A DNA stretch of 28,359 nt, from NCBI GenBank assembly GCA_937923945.1, contig CALDWC010000033.1, positions 1-28,359 of the forward strand, written 5' to 3'. The position numbers and the translations under genes were made by a program. This document shows positions 7,166 to 15,960 of this stretch, piece by piece. The DNA comes from an uncultured Treponema sp. (GTDB lineage: Bacteria > Spirochaetota > Spirochaetia > Treponematales > Treponemataceae). The notes beneath the pieces were generated by a model. The model did not search any database. It was given only the letters and a program-made list of their open reading frames with translations, and was not told where the DNA came from. The number at the start of each line of letters is the position of its first letter. Position 1 is the stretch's first letter.

Positions 7166-7978
7166 TTATGCAGGTTTTATAATTTTTTCCGAAGTTTTTC
7201 TTTTCGGTAAAATAATCGGAAAACCTGCTTGTTCGTCATACATAACCTTACAATCAATATTGTAAATTTCACGAATTAAATCTTGTGTAAAAATTTCAAT
7301 TGGAGTACCATGCTTAAAAAGCACTCCGTCTTTTAAGACTAAAACTTTATCACTGTACTGGGCAGCCTGATTTAAATCGTGCAACACCATTATTATTGAA
7401 AGATTTGCGCTTTTGTTTAAATTGTAAATCAATTCCAAAAGTTCAAACTGATAACCTATATCCAAATAGGTCGTCGGTTCATCAAGGAGTAAAACTTCAG
7501 GTTCTTGAGCAAGAGCCATTGCAAGCCATACCCTTTGCCGCTCTCCTCCCGAAAGTTCGCATACTCTTTTATCTGCAAATTCCGTTAAATAAGTTTTTGC
7601 CAAAACTTCATTTAAAATATCTTTATCGTTTTTTGTAATCGGTTCATACCATTTTTTATGCGGAGAACGCCCAAGTAAAAGTAGCCGTTTTACGGTTATA
7701 TCTTCCGGTGCAATATTATATTGAAGTAAAATTGAAAGTCGGCAGGCAAATTCTTTCTTTGAAAGAGACGCGATATCCATATCAAAAATTGAAATTTTTC
7801 CGGCGGAAGCTTTCAATAACCGTGCAAAGCTCCTGAGTAAAGTCGATTTACCCGAACCGTTCGATCCTATTATCGAAATTATTTTACCGGCATCAAAAAC
7901 GGCGGAAAAATTTTTAACGGCTTCTTTTTTATCATAGCGTAAGGAAATATTTTTTGCCGAAACTGCAGCACCCGTCAT
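7166..7978 (-). CDS. Haem/iron-chelate ABC transporter ATPase (FecE/HmuV family)
   Basis: Cytoplasmic ATPase of 270 residues. Visible motifs are Walker A GSNGSGKST (38-46), Q-loop near residue 86, signature LSGGERQ (142-148), Walker B VLLLDEP (162-168), D-loop YLD and the H-loop histidine at about 200 in MVLHDLNQ. The MVLHDLNQA motif and the spacing fit the FecE/BtuD/HmuV group. Its ATG overlaps the stop of the permease gene by one base (TAATG), indicating translational coupling. Siderophore and cobalamin importers share the fold; haem is inferred from the neighbouring hutW and flavodoxin genes. Confidence 0.88.
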   Translation of the reverse strand: MTGAAVSAKNISLRYDKKEAVKNFSAVFDAGKIISIIGSNGSGKSTLLRSFARLLKASAGKISIFDMDIASLSKKEFACRLSILLQYNIAPEDITVKRLLLLGRSPHKKWYEPITKNDKDILNEVLAKTYLTEFADKRVCELSGGERQRVWLAMALAQEPEVLLLDEPTTYLDIGYQFELLELIYNLNKSANLSIIMVLHDLNQAAQYSDKVLVLKDGVLFKHGTPIEIFTQDLIREIYNIDCKVMYDEQAGFPIILPKRKTSEKIIKPA

Positions 7979-8958
7979 TATCTTTTTCTCCTTCCGGAAT
8001 TACGCAGTAGATATAAAAAAAACGGAGAACCCAACACAGCCATTACAATGCCGACAGGCAATTCTATCGGAGCCGCTATTGTGCGGGCAAATGTATCGGC
8101 GCCTAAAAGCAAAACCGCTCCGCCGAACATAGAAAACGGTAACAGCACTTTATAATCGGATCCGACCAGCATTCTAAGTATATGCGGAATTACAAGTCCG
8201 ACAAAGCCTATGATACCTACAGTGGATGTGGAAATCCCTGCTAAAAAAGCTGCCGTTACGGAAAGAAAAAAACGCGAGCTATTTACATTAATTCCCAAAC
8301 TGGCGGCTTTTTCATCTCCAAGCAAAAGAATATTCGCCCGGCGAATACAAAAAAAACTTAAAAGCAAGGCAGGTACACTGTATACCGTAAGAACTTTTAC
8401 ATGCTGCCAGCTTTTTGAAGCTAAACTTCCGTTAAGCCACATTAAGGCTCCTTGTAGTCTATCGCTGAATAAAATTGAAATTAGACCTGCCAAACTGCCG
8501 AGAAGAGCGTTTACGGCAACGCCTGCCAAAATAATACGCACTGGAGTAAAGCCGTCTTTCCAAGCCAAAATATAAATTAAAAAAGCCGCAAACATAGCCC
8601 CGCAAAAAGCAACCGGCGGAACAAGATACGCATATTGCGGAATTGCAAGCATAAGAATAATTCCGCCGACACTTGCTCCTGCCGAAACACCGATTATACC
8701 GGGGTCGGCAAGAGGATTTTGCATTACCGCTTGAAGCAGTGACCCGGAAACTGCAAGGTTCATTCCCACAATTAAGGCGGTTAAAATTCGAGGAAAACGC
8801 AAATCAAAAATAATATCGCTTACAAGCTCTTCGCCGCGTCCGATTAAAGCCGCCCAAATCTGAGAGAACGAAAACCTCATCGAACCTAAGGCGACGGATG
8901 AAAAAAACAAAATTATCAATAGTAATGCCAGCGCAACAAAAACAAGTAGTCTTTTCAT
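7978..8958 (-). CDS. Haem/iron-chelate ABC permease (FecCD/HmuU family)
   Basis: Integral membrane protein of 326 residues, the usual length for this family, with about nine to ten hydrophobic helices. The N-terminal LRFPRILTALIVGMNLAVSG, the segment DPGIIGVSAGASVGG and the late VGIIGFVGLVIPHILRMLVG are hallmark FecCD/BtuC stretches. It would form a homodimer in the inner membrane beneath the binding protein. The substrate-binding gene precedes it by about 20 bases and the ATPase gene follows with a one-base overlap, so all three belong to one transcript. Confidence 0.92.
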   Translation of the reverse strand: MKRLLVFVALALLLIILFFSSVALGSMRFSFSQIWAALIGRGEELVSDIIFDLRFPRILTALIVGMNLAVSGSLLQAVMQNPLADPGIIGVSAGASVGGIILMLAIPQYAYLVPPVAFCGAMFAAFLIYILAWKDGFTPVRIILAGVAVNALLGSLAGLISILFSDRLQGALMWLNGSLASKSWQHVKVLTVYSVPALLLSFFCIRRANILLLGDEKAASLGINVNSSRFFLSVTAAFLAGISTSTVGIIGFVGLVIPHILRMLVGSDYKVLLPFSMFGGAVLLLGADTFARTIAAPIELPVGIVMAVLGSPFFLYLLRNSGRRKR

Positions 8959-8978
8959 CCGTTTCCCTTAAAGTAAAA

Positions 8979-9917
8979 TTATTTTCTGTAAAGCATTGAT
9001 TCAAGCGTATCAATAGCTTCGGGAATATAAATATTCCCCGAAACGGCAAAATATTTATTATCCAAATCGTACACTCTTCCGTTTTTTACGGCATCAAGTT
9101 TAGACCAAAATTTATTTTGAAATTCTTTTTTGAACATCTTTGACGATTCTTGAGGATTTACATGGGTAAGACGTAAAATAACATCAGGATTTTCGGCTTT
9201 AACAAGTTCCAAATTCATCGGAGCGTACGGACCTTTTAGTTTTTCGTCCGTCCAAATATTTTTACCGCCTAAAACTTTTACCAAACTTCCCGTAAAAGAA
9301 TTTTCCGTCGCAATTTGCATTGAATTAGGCGTTCCGAAAACGATTAAAACTTTCGGACTTTTATTCGGATATTTATTTAATACTGATTTTATTTTCTCTT
9401 TTATAGAAGCTTCATATTCTTGTGCCCTTTGTTCTTTTTGGTAAACCTTACCTAAATAATTCATAGCCTCCAAATAATTTGTATATGTATCGGTTTTTAA
9501 AAACACCGTTTCAATTCCGGCACTTTTAACTTGAGGTTCAAGACTTGCCTTTACGCTGTTTACCGTAATAAAAAAATCGGGCTTTGCGGCTTTTAAGCGC
9601 TCCATATCCGGCGTCATAGGCATACCTATTCTCGGTAAGTTCTCATACTTTGAATTTATCGGTCTATTCGTATTCGGAACCGCAACAACATCAACGCCGA
9701 GATAGTCAAGCATATCCAAAACGGCGATAGTTCCTGCAACGCTTCTTGAAGGAACCTTTGCAGGAAAAACATAGCTTTCAGTTCCGCTTTGTCCGACGGT
9801 GCTTTGTCTAGCTCCTTTTTTTGAAGCCGAACTTTGCACATCTTCTTTATTACCGGCGGCAAACAGCAAGCCGCCTAAAAAAATTAAAGCAAATATAAAA
9901 AATTTTTTAGTTTTCAT
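8979..9917 (-). CDS. Periplasmic haem/iron-chelate binding protein (HmuT/FecB-like)
   Basis: Exported protein of 312 residues. The signal peptide MKTKKFFIFALIFLGGLLFA has no lipobox cysteine, so release by signal peptidase I at about FAAG is more likely than lipidation. The mature part follows the class III binding-protein pattern: RSVAGTIAVLDMLDYLGVD, RIGMPMTPDMERLKAAKPD, VFLKTD, then VLIVFGTP and ENPDVILRLTHVNP. It is the first gene of the five-gene operon with permease, ATPase, flavodoxin and HutW, which points to haem. No outer-membrane haem receptor is present in the window. A promoter with a palindromic operator candidate lies at 9941-9977. Confidence 0.85.
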   Translation of the reverse strand: MKTKKFFIFALIFLGGLLFAAGNKEDVQSSASKKGARQSTVGQSGTESYVFPAKVPSRSVAGTIAVLDMLDYLGVDVVAVPNTNRPINSKYENLPRIGMPMTPDMERLKAAKPDFFITVNSVKASLEPQVKSAGIETVFLKTDTYTNYLEAMNYLGKVYQKEQRAQEYEASIKEKIKSVLNKYPNKSPKVLIVFGTPNSMQIATENSFTGSLVKVLGGKNIWTDEKLKGPYAPMNLELVKAENPDVILRLTHVNPQESSKMFKKEFQNKFWSKLDAVKNGRVYDLDNKYFAVSGNIYIPEAIDTLESMLYRK

Positions 9918-9940
9918 AAAAACATCCTTAATTTATAATA

Positions 9941-9977
9941 GTTAACATAGGATAACAAATTTTAAAACTTTTATCAA
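9941..9977 (-). promoter_or_regulatory. Promoter and possible operator of the haem operon
   Basis: On the minus strand, TTGATA (9972-9977) and TATCCT (9949-9954) are 17 bases apart. The -10 box lies inside an imperfect 16-base palindrome (GTTAnC-N4-GnTAAC, 9941-9956), a placement expected for a repressor site. It does not match a classical Fur box, and the regulator is unknown. Confidence 0.4.
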
Positions 9978-10149
9978 TATGTTTACAATAAATTTTATTA
10001 TTTTTAAACAGGAAATTTTTGCTTTTTTATAATACTGTGCAATGTTTTTGCAAGCTGCAACTATTATTTTATCTATTTTTCTTTTATAATTCCAGAAATC
10101 CTGAAAACCGGCGTTTTTAATATCTTTTCAGTATAAAGAAAACGTACGG

Positions 10150-10188
10150 AAAAAAGTTTTGCTCCGCCTGCAATTTATTCGGAGGCAA
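10150..10188 (-). terminator. Probable terminator of the Spx/ArsC-like gene
   Basis: On the minus strand TTGCCTCCG pairs with CGGAGCAA (one bulged base), followed by AACTTTTTT. The hairpin spans the stop codon of the gene it would end. Confidence 0.5.
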
Positions 10189-10531
10189 GTTTTTCTTTCC
10201 ACACAGTTTCGTTAAAACCAACCAGCACAAAATCATCCGCAATAAAAAGCGGACGCTTTACCAGCATACCGTTCGTTGCAAGCAACTTGTACATTTCCGT
10301 TTCGCTCATCACGGGAAGTTTTTCCTTTAAGTTTTGCTCCCGATATACTAAACCGCTCGTGTTAAAGAATCGTTTTAACGGTAGTCCACTGAGGGCGTGC
10401 CAGGTTTGCAATTCTTTTTCCGTCGGATTTTGTTCTTTTATATCACGTTCTTCAAAGCGAATACCGTTACGCACAAGCCAGTCTTTCGCCTTGCGGCAGG
10501 TAGAACATTTCGGATACCACAGGAATATCAT
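10175..10531 (-). CDS. Spx/MgsR/ArsC-family thioredoxin-fold protein
   Basis: Cytoplasmic protein of 118 residues, the usual family length. It has the CSTC motif (C9, C12) in MIFLWYPKCSTCRKA, then EERDIKEQNPT and the conserved KRPLFI. These features place it in the arsenate-reductase-like Spx/YffB group. The CxxC pair argues for the Spx/MgsR or YffB type over a true arsenate reductase, but substrate or partner cannot be told. The ATG at 10531 is chosen because GAGG precedes it by about six bases. A GTG two codons upstream lies on that ribosome binding site. It stands alone and diverges from the lipoprotein gene. Confidence 0.85.
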   Translation of the reverse strand: MIFLWYPKCSTCRKAKDWLVRNGIRFEERDIKEQNPTEKELQTWHALSGLPLKRFFNTSGLVYREQNLKEKLPVMSETEMYKLLATNGMLVKRPLFIADDFVLVGFNETVWKEKLASE

Positions 10532-10550
10532 AAACACCTCGCTGATTATT

Positions 10551-10592
10551 ATTATAGCTATATTAACCTAAAATAAAAAATATTGTAAGATA
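10551..10592. promoter_or_regulatory. Short divergent promoter region
   Basis: The roughly 75 bases between two divergent genes hold a minus-strand TATAAT at 10551-10556 for the Spx/ArsC-like gene. On the plus strand a TTAACC/TAAGAT pair with a 17-base spacer lies before the lipoprotein gene. Both -35 matches are weak. Confidence 0.35.
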
Positions 10593-10606
10593 GAGCGGAT
10601 AATAAA

Positions 10607-11113
10607 ATGGCAATAAAAAAGTTTTTTACCGCGATTGCGACGGTTTGCAGCATTTTCGTGCTGAACGCGTGCCGAAGTACTTCGCCGCTTCCGATTGACC
10701 CGGAACCTACACAGGCAAATCCGCCGCCTGTGCAGGAAAAGCTCGAACCTTCGATTGTACCGCCGTCTGAAAATCCCCCCGCAAATACTCAGGCGGTTGA
10801 AGGACTCTATGTTGCAACTTTTTTTACGAGTAAAACAAATTCCGAAAAAATTCTCACTGCAGGTTTCGAGTTTTTTGCGGATAAAACCGCACGTCTTTTA
10901 ATTTTCAAAAACGGAAACAAAACCCCGTCAATATTTCACGGAAAATGGCTTATTGCGCAAGACGGAGTGATTATTCTTTATTTTAAAAACGGCTTTCCGA
11001 ACTCCGAGTTTTTTAAAAAACGGGCGGACGGAAATTTAAGTATTTTACAGTCAAATCGTGCCGAATACCGAGACGATCGGTACGATTATATGGTCGCTGA
11101 AAAAATACAATAA
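10607..11113 (+). CDS. Small lipoprotein of unknown function
   Basis: Protein of 168 residues with a lipoprotein signal peptide: MAIKKFF, a hydrophobic stretch and the lipobox VLNAC with C22. A proline-rich flexible linker (about residues 27-62) follows. The remaining 100 residues (EGLYVATFF, FEFFADKTARLLIFKNG, HGKWLIAQDGVIILYF) read as a small beta-sheet domain resembling, only loosely, NlpE- or lipocalin-type lipoprotein domains. I do not recognise a family. It converges on the M23 peptidase gene with a gap of only two bases, leaving no room for a separate terminator. Confidence 0.8.
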   Translation: MAIKKFFTAIATVCSIFVLNACRSTSPLPIDPEPTQANPPPVQEKLEPSIVPPSENPPANTQAVEGLYVATFFTSKTNSEKILTAGFEFFADKTARLLIFKNGNKTPSIFHGKWLIAQDGVIILYFKNGFPNSEFFKKRADGNLSILQSNRAEYRDDRYDYMVAEKIQ

Positions 11114-11115
11114 AT

Positions 11116-12036
11116 TTAAGGTACCCATACGGTCAACGGATTCATCGTTGCGCCCTGCTTATACACGGTAAAGTGTAAATGCGGTCCCGTGCTTCGACCG
11201 GTGCTTCCCACGTTCCCGATTTTTGTTGCCGTTGTCACATAAGCGCCGCGCGTTGTCGAAATCGCACTGAGATGTCCATACATGGTTTGATACCCTGAGT
11301 GATGTTTTATAATCACATAGTTACCGTAGACCTTGCTGTATCCGACGGCACGTACCGTTCCGGCGAGGGCGGGATACACGGGAGCGCCCCGATACGTCGC
11401 CAGATCGACACCGTTATGAAAACTCCGCGTACCGTTAAACGGATCGCGTCGCCAACCGTATCCCGAAGTGAATCGATATCCGACACGGAGCGGAGTCATA
11501 AAAAGATCGCCGTTTATTTCCTGTAGCGTTGCCCAATCCAATTTTGCATCGGGCAAAAAAACAATTGAGCCTTCGGGAAGCGAATCATCTTTGAGCGCAT
11601 TCACCAAAGCGAACTTTTCGAGCGATATCTTATAATTATCGGAAATCGAACCGGCGGTGTCACCTTTTTTTACCGTATAAACAATACCGTCAAGCGACGG
11701 TATTTTGAGAACTTGATTGATTTGTAACGTACGGGTATTTTTTAATTTGTTAACGCTGATAATGGCATCCTGACTCACACCGAAAGCTTCTGCAATATTT
11801 CCGACAATATCACCTTTTTGAACAACGTAAACCGAATAATATAAATCGGAAAGTGCGAGCGGGTCAATCGCTTCGTCAGGAGGAATCGTCGGCAATTTTT
11901 TATCACCGCCGCCCATGCCTTCATTTTCCGGAGCGGAATCAACCGCCGATAATGCCGGTAAAAAAAAGAAAAAACACGCTGAAACTCCAAGCAGCACAAA
12001 TGTAGTGAATAGCGCAAATTTAACTTTACTTTTCAT
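11116..12036 (-). CDS. LysM-M23 peptidoglycan endopeptidase
   Basis: Envelope protein of 306 residues. The N-terminus is hydrophobic and contains VSAC (C21), so it is either a membrane anchor or a lipoprotein. Two LysM domains (about 69-113 and 119-162, starting YVVQKGD and YTVKKGD) would bind peptidoglycan. The C-terminal M23 domain (about 180-306) keeps the zinc ligands H207 and D211 in HNGVDLA and the HLH of PHLHF (286-288), so it should be active as a D,D-type endopeptidase, in contrast to EnvC/NlpD-like relatives that lack these residues. It would act in cell-wall remodelling. Its gene is separate from the operon upstream by about 230 bases. Confidence 0.92.
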   Translation of the reverse strand: MKSKVKFALFTTFVLLGVSACFFFFLPALSAVDSAPENEGMGGGDKKLPTIPPDEAIDPLALSDLYYSVYVVQKGDIVGNIAEAFGVSQDAIISVNKLKNTRTLQINQVLKIPSLDGIVYTVKKGDTAGSISDNYKISLEKFALVNALKDDSLPEGSIVFLPDAKLDWATLQEINGDLFMTPLRVGYRFTSGYGWRRDPFNGTRSFHNGVDLATYRGAPVYPALAGTVRAVGYSKVYGNYVIIKHHSGYQTMYGHLSAISTTRGAYVTTATKIGNVGSTGRSTGPHLHFTVYKQGATMNPLTVWVP

Positions 12037-12270
12037 TCTTCATATCAACCTAACGCAACGATCTTAACCGATTATCGGCACGGCAGCTAAAATTATAAAC
12101 TGAATTTTACTGCACGCCGGTGATTATAATAAATATTGCAGTTCTTTTCAAGACGGTGCATTATCCGTACATCATGTACTGGATGGCATCAGCTCGTATC
12201 CGATATGTTGTGGTGCGGAATAGCTTACACTGCAAGCGCTGTGAACTGCCGGTGCTTTTATTATTGTGCT

Positions 12271-13767
12271 CTAAAATTTTCCGCCGCCTAAATTAAACCC
12301 GAGCTTCCACCCTATGCTTCCTTTGCTTAGCGATCGCTTACTCAAAGGATAGGTACACAGCACCGCAGTGTTCATACTTGCAAACTTGTATATGTTCCAG
12401 TTGAGCGTTAAAACACTTGTTCCTTCCAATTCGGAAATCGCAAACTGCTGAAACAGATTGAGGCTGAGCTTATCGGTGCCGAGTTTTGCTTGGGTAAAAT
12501 TGAGCGCGATGTAGTGTTGACCGATATGTTCCATTGCTCCGGCGTGTGCCGCTGCGCCACCGGCACGTCTAGCGGCTTCTAATTCGGCAGGTGTTAATGT
12601 TTCTTTATCTTGCTTTTCCTTGAGTACGGCGAGTACGGCGCTTGCAGGATATAAAACATCGTACGGTTTTTTATAGCCGAAGCCGTTGTAATAATATTGT
12701 GCGGCAACGGTGCTTTTGCTTTTTGTATTGGTGTACGAACCTCCGATTGTTGCTTGAAAAAAAGGCTTTTTCTTTTCAGTGTATGCGGTAAATTCCACAT
12801 CATTTTTATGATAGATGTAATCGCTTCCCCAGGCAAAAACGCCTTCTGCAAAAACGCTAACCTTATTTGCGATGCTCCCCGAAAGCGTAGTTATAAAACG
12901 AGGAGCTTTTTCATAGCGGTAAAATCCGCCCAAGCCGATTTCCCAGTTGCCGAAAACCAATTCCGCTTTTGCCGCTCCGCCCGTGTATTCCGGTTTAAAT
13001 TCTTCCGTTTTGCCGGGAGGTAACAAGTACAGCCAAAAGTTGTGCTGCGTTTTCGGAATAATAATATGCGTACGCAGACTGATTGCTCCTTCGCGCTCCG
13101 CTTCCGGATCTTGCGGATCGATGCGGGAAACATTTAAAACGTCGGCGGGACTGTAAAAATAACCGGTTCCCCATTTTACGGCATGTTTTCCGAAACGAAA
13201 AAAAGCAATGTCCTTTGCCGAAAAGTCCGTGTACAGTTCCCGCACTTTAAAGTTCGGCACCCCCGAAGCACCGATCGAAGAAAGCAACGCTTTATTTATA
13301 TTTGCGGCACCAGTAAGATCTTTTTCAAAGGGAACACCGAAGTCAAACTTGGCGTATATTTTGGACGAATCGGTCGGGCGGGCATCAAAAAATAACTGTG
13401 CCGCAAGATTCGTGTGCAGCATTGCCGTCGCAGGATGAGTAAAGGCGTATTTAGCATTTTCTTTTTTGCTGTACGGATCAGCCCACCGATAGTTGAGTGC
13501 CAGCCCCGAATCAAGTCGTCCGCCGATTTTCAGTTTTTCGCTCTCGAGTAAAACACTCGCTTCGTCTAAATTCGCCTTTACCAGCGGATTGTCAGTTGTT
13601 TTTTTCGTAGTGGCATCATCTTGCGGTGCAAGAATTTCCGCGTTGTCGCCAAAAAGTTCCGCTTCCAAATCAAAGTCGGCGTTTTCATTGATTATACTGT
13701 TAGCATCCTGTGCAAATAAAAAAAATGAAACATTTAAAATTAAAATTGATATTAATAATTTTTTCAT
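12271..13767 (-). CDS. Predicted outer-membrane beta-barrel protein
   Basis: Protein of 498 residues with a cleavable signal peptide (MKKLLISILILNVSFFLFAQ). After an acidic N-terminal part (to about residue 70), the sequence alternates short amphipathic strands rich in aromatic residues and glycine, such as LDSGLALNYRW, FFRFGKHAVKWGTGYF and WEIGLGGFYRYEK. It ends GWKLGFNLGGGKF, close to but not exactly the terminal aromatic signature of outer-membrane barrels. It resembles DUF1302-like or porin-like barrels in character, but I do not recognise a precise family. It is the last gene of the operon with ABC permeases and a LolA-fold protein, so it may be the outer-membrane end of that system. Confidence 0.75.
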   Translation of the reverse strand: MKKLLISILILNVSFFLFAQDANSIINENADFDLEAELFGDNAEILAPQDDATTKKTTDNPLVKANLDEASVLLESEKLKIGGRLDSGLALNYRWADPYSKKENAKYAFTHPATAMLHTNLAAQLFFDARPTDSSKIYAKFDFGVPFEKDLTGAANINKALLSSIGASGVPNFKVRELYTDFSAKDIAFFRFGKHAVKWGTGYFYSPADVLNVSRIDPQDPEAEREGAISLRTHIIIPKTQHNFWLYLLPPGKTEEFKPEYTGGAAKAELVFGNWEIGLGGFYRYEKAPRFITTLSGSIANKVSVFAEGVFAWGSDYIYHKNDVEFTAYTEKKKPFFQATIGGSYTNTKSKSTVAAQYYYNGFGYKKPYDVLYPASAVLAVLKEKQDKETLTPAELEAARRAGGAAAHAGAMEHIGQHYIALNFTQAKLGTDKLSLNLFQQFAISELEGTSVLTLNWNIYKFASMNTAVLCTYPLSKRSLSKGSIGWKLGFNLGGGKF

Positions 13768-13786
13768 TTGTATATCCGGCGTTTCC

Positions 13787-14548
13787 TTAATTTACTTTTT
13801 CTAAATACGCTTTGGTGAAAATCATATCGGGTAACGCGTTCGTGTTAAAGCCCGACATAATCAACGTTGATTTTTCCCCTTGTACCACATTATTGATACT
13901 AATTTGTTGAACGGGAACCCGCATTGTATCGATTTGCTCGTATTTTGTCATATAGAAAGTTCGCATGAGCCGCCCGCTTGCTCCGTAAAACTCCTGTTTG
14001 ACAATAAGTTTATCGGCTTTACTGACATAATAGGTTTCTTTTGCATATTCGGCATCTTTGTATATCGGTTTGGTTTCGACTTTATATGCGGGGATTTTTC
14101 CAACGGTAGTTTCCGATGCCGTTAAAATTTCGTAGTTTGTCTTGAATTTTTTACTTGTATTCACATCCCGTATTTTTACGCTCGAATCGCCCAAGTTTTG
14201 TTTAATCGAATAGTGATCAAACTGCCGCGTATTCGGATCATACGTCCAGATATTATCACCGTCCTGCAAATATCCCATCCCCTTATCAATTTCGGGCGCT
14301 ATTTGCAGTAAAACCGTTTGATCGGAGCGGTCGCGGCGGAATGTTTTATACTGTGAAGCAACTTTCGGTTTATTCGGTTTTTCATCAATAATTGTAATAG
14401 TAAATGAAATATCACCGTCATGATTGAAACTTTCAAAAATACTATCAAACATCCTATACAGTTCGTCCGTGGACGGAACTTCCGCAATGAGCATTGCAGT
14501 GCAAAACAGTACGGTAAGTACCGTTAAAAAAAGTTTTTTCGTTTTCAT
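13787..14548 (-). CDS. LolA-fold outer-membrane lipoprotein-sorting-type protein
   Basis: Periplasmic protein of 253 residues in the COG2834-like group, with signal peptide MKTKKLFLTVLTVLFCTAMLIA. The stretches DKGMGYLQDGDNIWTYDPNT, AYKVETKP, YYVSKADKLIVKQEFY and MRVPVQQI are typical of LolA-fold proteins that carry acyl chains in a half-barrel. The ATG at 14548 is chosen because GGGGAG lies six bases upstream. A longer frame reaching back to 14668 would overlap the permease gene and start with a non-secretory sequence. It sits between two FtsX-type permeases and an outer-membrane barrel, as expected of a lipid or lipoprotein shuttle. Confidence 0.85.
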   Translation of the reverse strand: MKTKKLFLTVLTVLFCTAMLIAEVPSTDELYRMFDSIFESFNHDGDISFTITIIDEKPNKPKVASQYKTFRRDRSDQTVLLQIAPEIDKGMGYLQDGDNIWTYDPNTRQFDHYSIKQNLGDSSVKIRDVNTSKKFKTNYEILTASETTVGKIPAYKVETKPIYKDAEYAKETYYVSKADKLIVKQEFYGASGRLMRTFYMTKYEQIDTMRVPVQQISINNVVQGEKSTLIMSGFNTNALPDMIFTKAYLEKVN

Positions 14549-14597
14549 AAAAATCTCCCCGTAAATAATTTTATAATTTGTGAGCGGATTCAAAATA

Positions 14598-15941
14598 TTA
14601 TTGTTTTGTCCGCAATGCTTCCGCCGGCAACATCTTTGATGCTTTTCCTGCAGGTCCCGCAACGGCAAGGAGCGTTAAAATTGCAAGTATGCTAAACCAT
14701 GCTATTACGGCAAGCGGATCAAGCTGCCACGCTAAATGCCCCGCATGTGCAAACGCCGAAAGCATCGAATCCCGCGCAATTGGAATGAGCGAAAGGACGG
14801 ACATAATCAGAATCCCTAATAACAAACCGGCAAGCGCGCCGATGAGCGTCAACAAAAAACCTTCCATGAGAAAAATCCATTTGACTGATTTTGCCCGTGC
14901 GCCGCAGGCACGCATCGTGCCGATTTCACCACGCCGTTCAAGCACAATCATGCGAAAAGTATTTACGACGCCTATCATCGTCAACGCTAACAGCACAATT
15001 AAAACAACGAATGCAATGGTTTGCACGGTGAATTTCACCTGTATCATTTGAGGCGCGATATCTATCATGGACGCGACCATATACTTATAGCCGTTCCAAT
15101 TTCCGCTTCCGAGTTGGTGGTTCAAATGCTGCAACGGCATTGTCGGTACTTTTTGCTTGGCAAGCGCTCTGTCGGTAACTAAAATATTTCGATTGCGTAA
15201 AGCCGCTTCAATTGCGTTGGCAACTTCTTCTTGTTGTTTGCTGTTTTTCAAGAGGATAAAGTATGAACCGAAAGCGTTATCGCCGGTAATACCGTATATC
15301 TTATGAATATAATCAATATTTGCAAAAACGGTAAATGCTGATGAAAGCAAGTTTGTATCAACGGCGATGCCTTCAAGTTGAAACTCCGCAATGGTGCTTT
15401 GACCTTGGTCGGTTTTTGTTTCAAATAAAATGGTATCATGCAAGTGCAAATTCAAATTTTCAGCAATCGTTTCCGAAAGAAGGATTGCATTTTCTTTTTT
15501 CATTGCTTCTCGATTACCTTCTTTATAAACAATACTGTCCCACGCAAGTTTTTCATCTTCTTTAATGCCCAAAATCGTGTTGGGTAATTTCTTTCCGGCA
15601 AAAATCAACTGTCCGTCAATAGGTGATCGGCGGCTTATTACCTCCGCGTTGACTTTGCACTCTTTGACAATGTCATCAAAAAGTGTTTCCTGCTCTTGAT
15701 ACATAACATCGTATCCGACAATTTTATCGGCTGGAACATCAGGCTTTTTTGTTGCTGCACAGATCCATATATCACCGCCGACACTGCTTGCGATGTTATA
15801 TTCCATATTTTGTAAAAGTCCGTTTGCCATACCGAGAATAAAGGTCGAAATTAAAAATACAAACGCAACGGCAATTCCTAAAAGGACGGAGCGTCTCTTT
15901 TGTCGGTTGAGATTTCTAAATGCAATTTTTATTGTTTTCAT
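14598..15941 (-). CDS. FtsX/LolC-type ABC permease 2
   Basis: Inner-membrane protein of 447 residues with the MacB/LolCE topology: one helix after the basic FRNLNRQKRRS start, a large periplasmic domain (about 45-300), then three helices near 310-335, 355-385 and 410-435. The motif ERRGEIGTMRACGAR marks the FtsX family. It is paired with the 505-residue permease upstream, so the transporter is probably a heterodimer. Such systems do mechanical work on periplasmic lipids or lipoproteins and do not import solutes. Confidence 0.88.
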   Translation of the reverse strand: MKTIKIAFRNLNRQKRRSVLLGIAVAFVFLISTFILGMANGLLQNMEYNIASSVGGDIWICAATKKPDVPADKIVGYDVMYQEQETLFDDIVKECKVNAEVISRRSPIDGQLIFAGKKLPNTILGIKEDEKLAWDSIVYKEGNREAMKKENAILLSETIAENLNLHLHDTILFETKTDQGQSTIAEFQLEGIAVDTNLLSSAFTVFANIDYIHKIYGITGDNAFGSYFILLKNSKQQEEVANAIEAALRNRNILVTDRALAKQKVPTMPLQHLNHQLGSGNWNGYKYMVASMIDIAPQMIQVKFTVQTIAFVVLIVLLALTMIGVVNTFRMIVLERRGEIGTMRACGARAKSVKWIFLMEGFLLTLIGALAGLLLGILIMSVLSLIPIARDSMLSAFAHAGHLAWQLDPLAVIAWFSILAILTLLAVAGPAGKASKMLPAEALRTKQ

Positions 15942-15960
15942 ATTTTAAAATTATTCTCCC

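Noticed and set aside
7166..9917. Reading the ABC importer as a cobalamin (BtuCDF) system
   Set aside because: The fold families overlap, but the flavodoxin and HutW genes in the same operon make haem the better choice, and no cobalamin genes or riboswitch are visible.
14549..14668. N-terminal extension of the LolA-fold protein by 40 residues
   Set aside because: It would overlap the preceding permease gene, place non-secretory residues before a good signal peptide and ignore the strong GGGGAG before the ATG at 14548.
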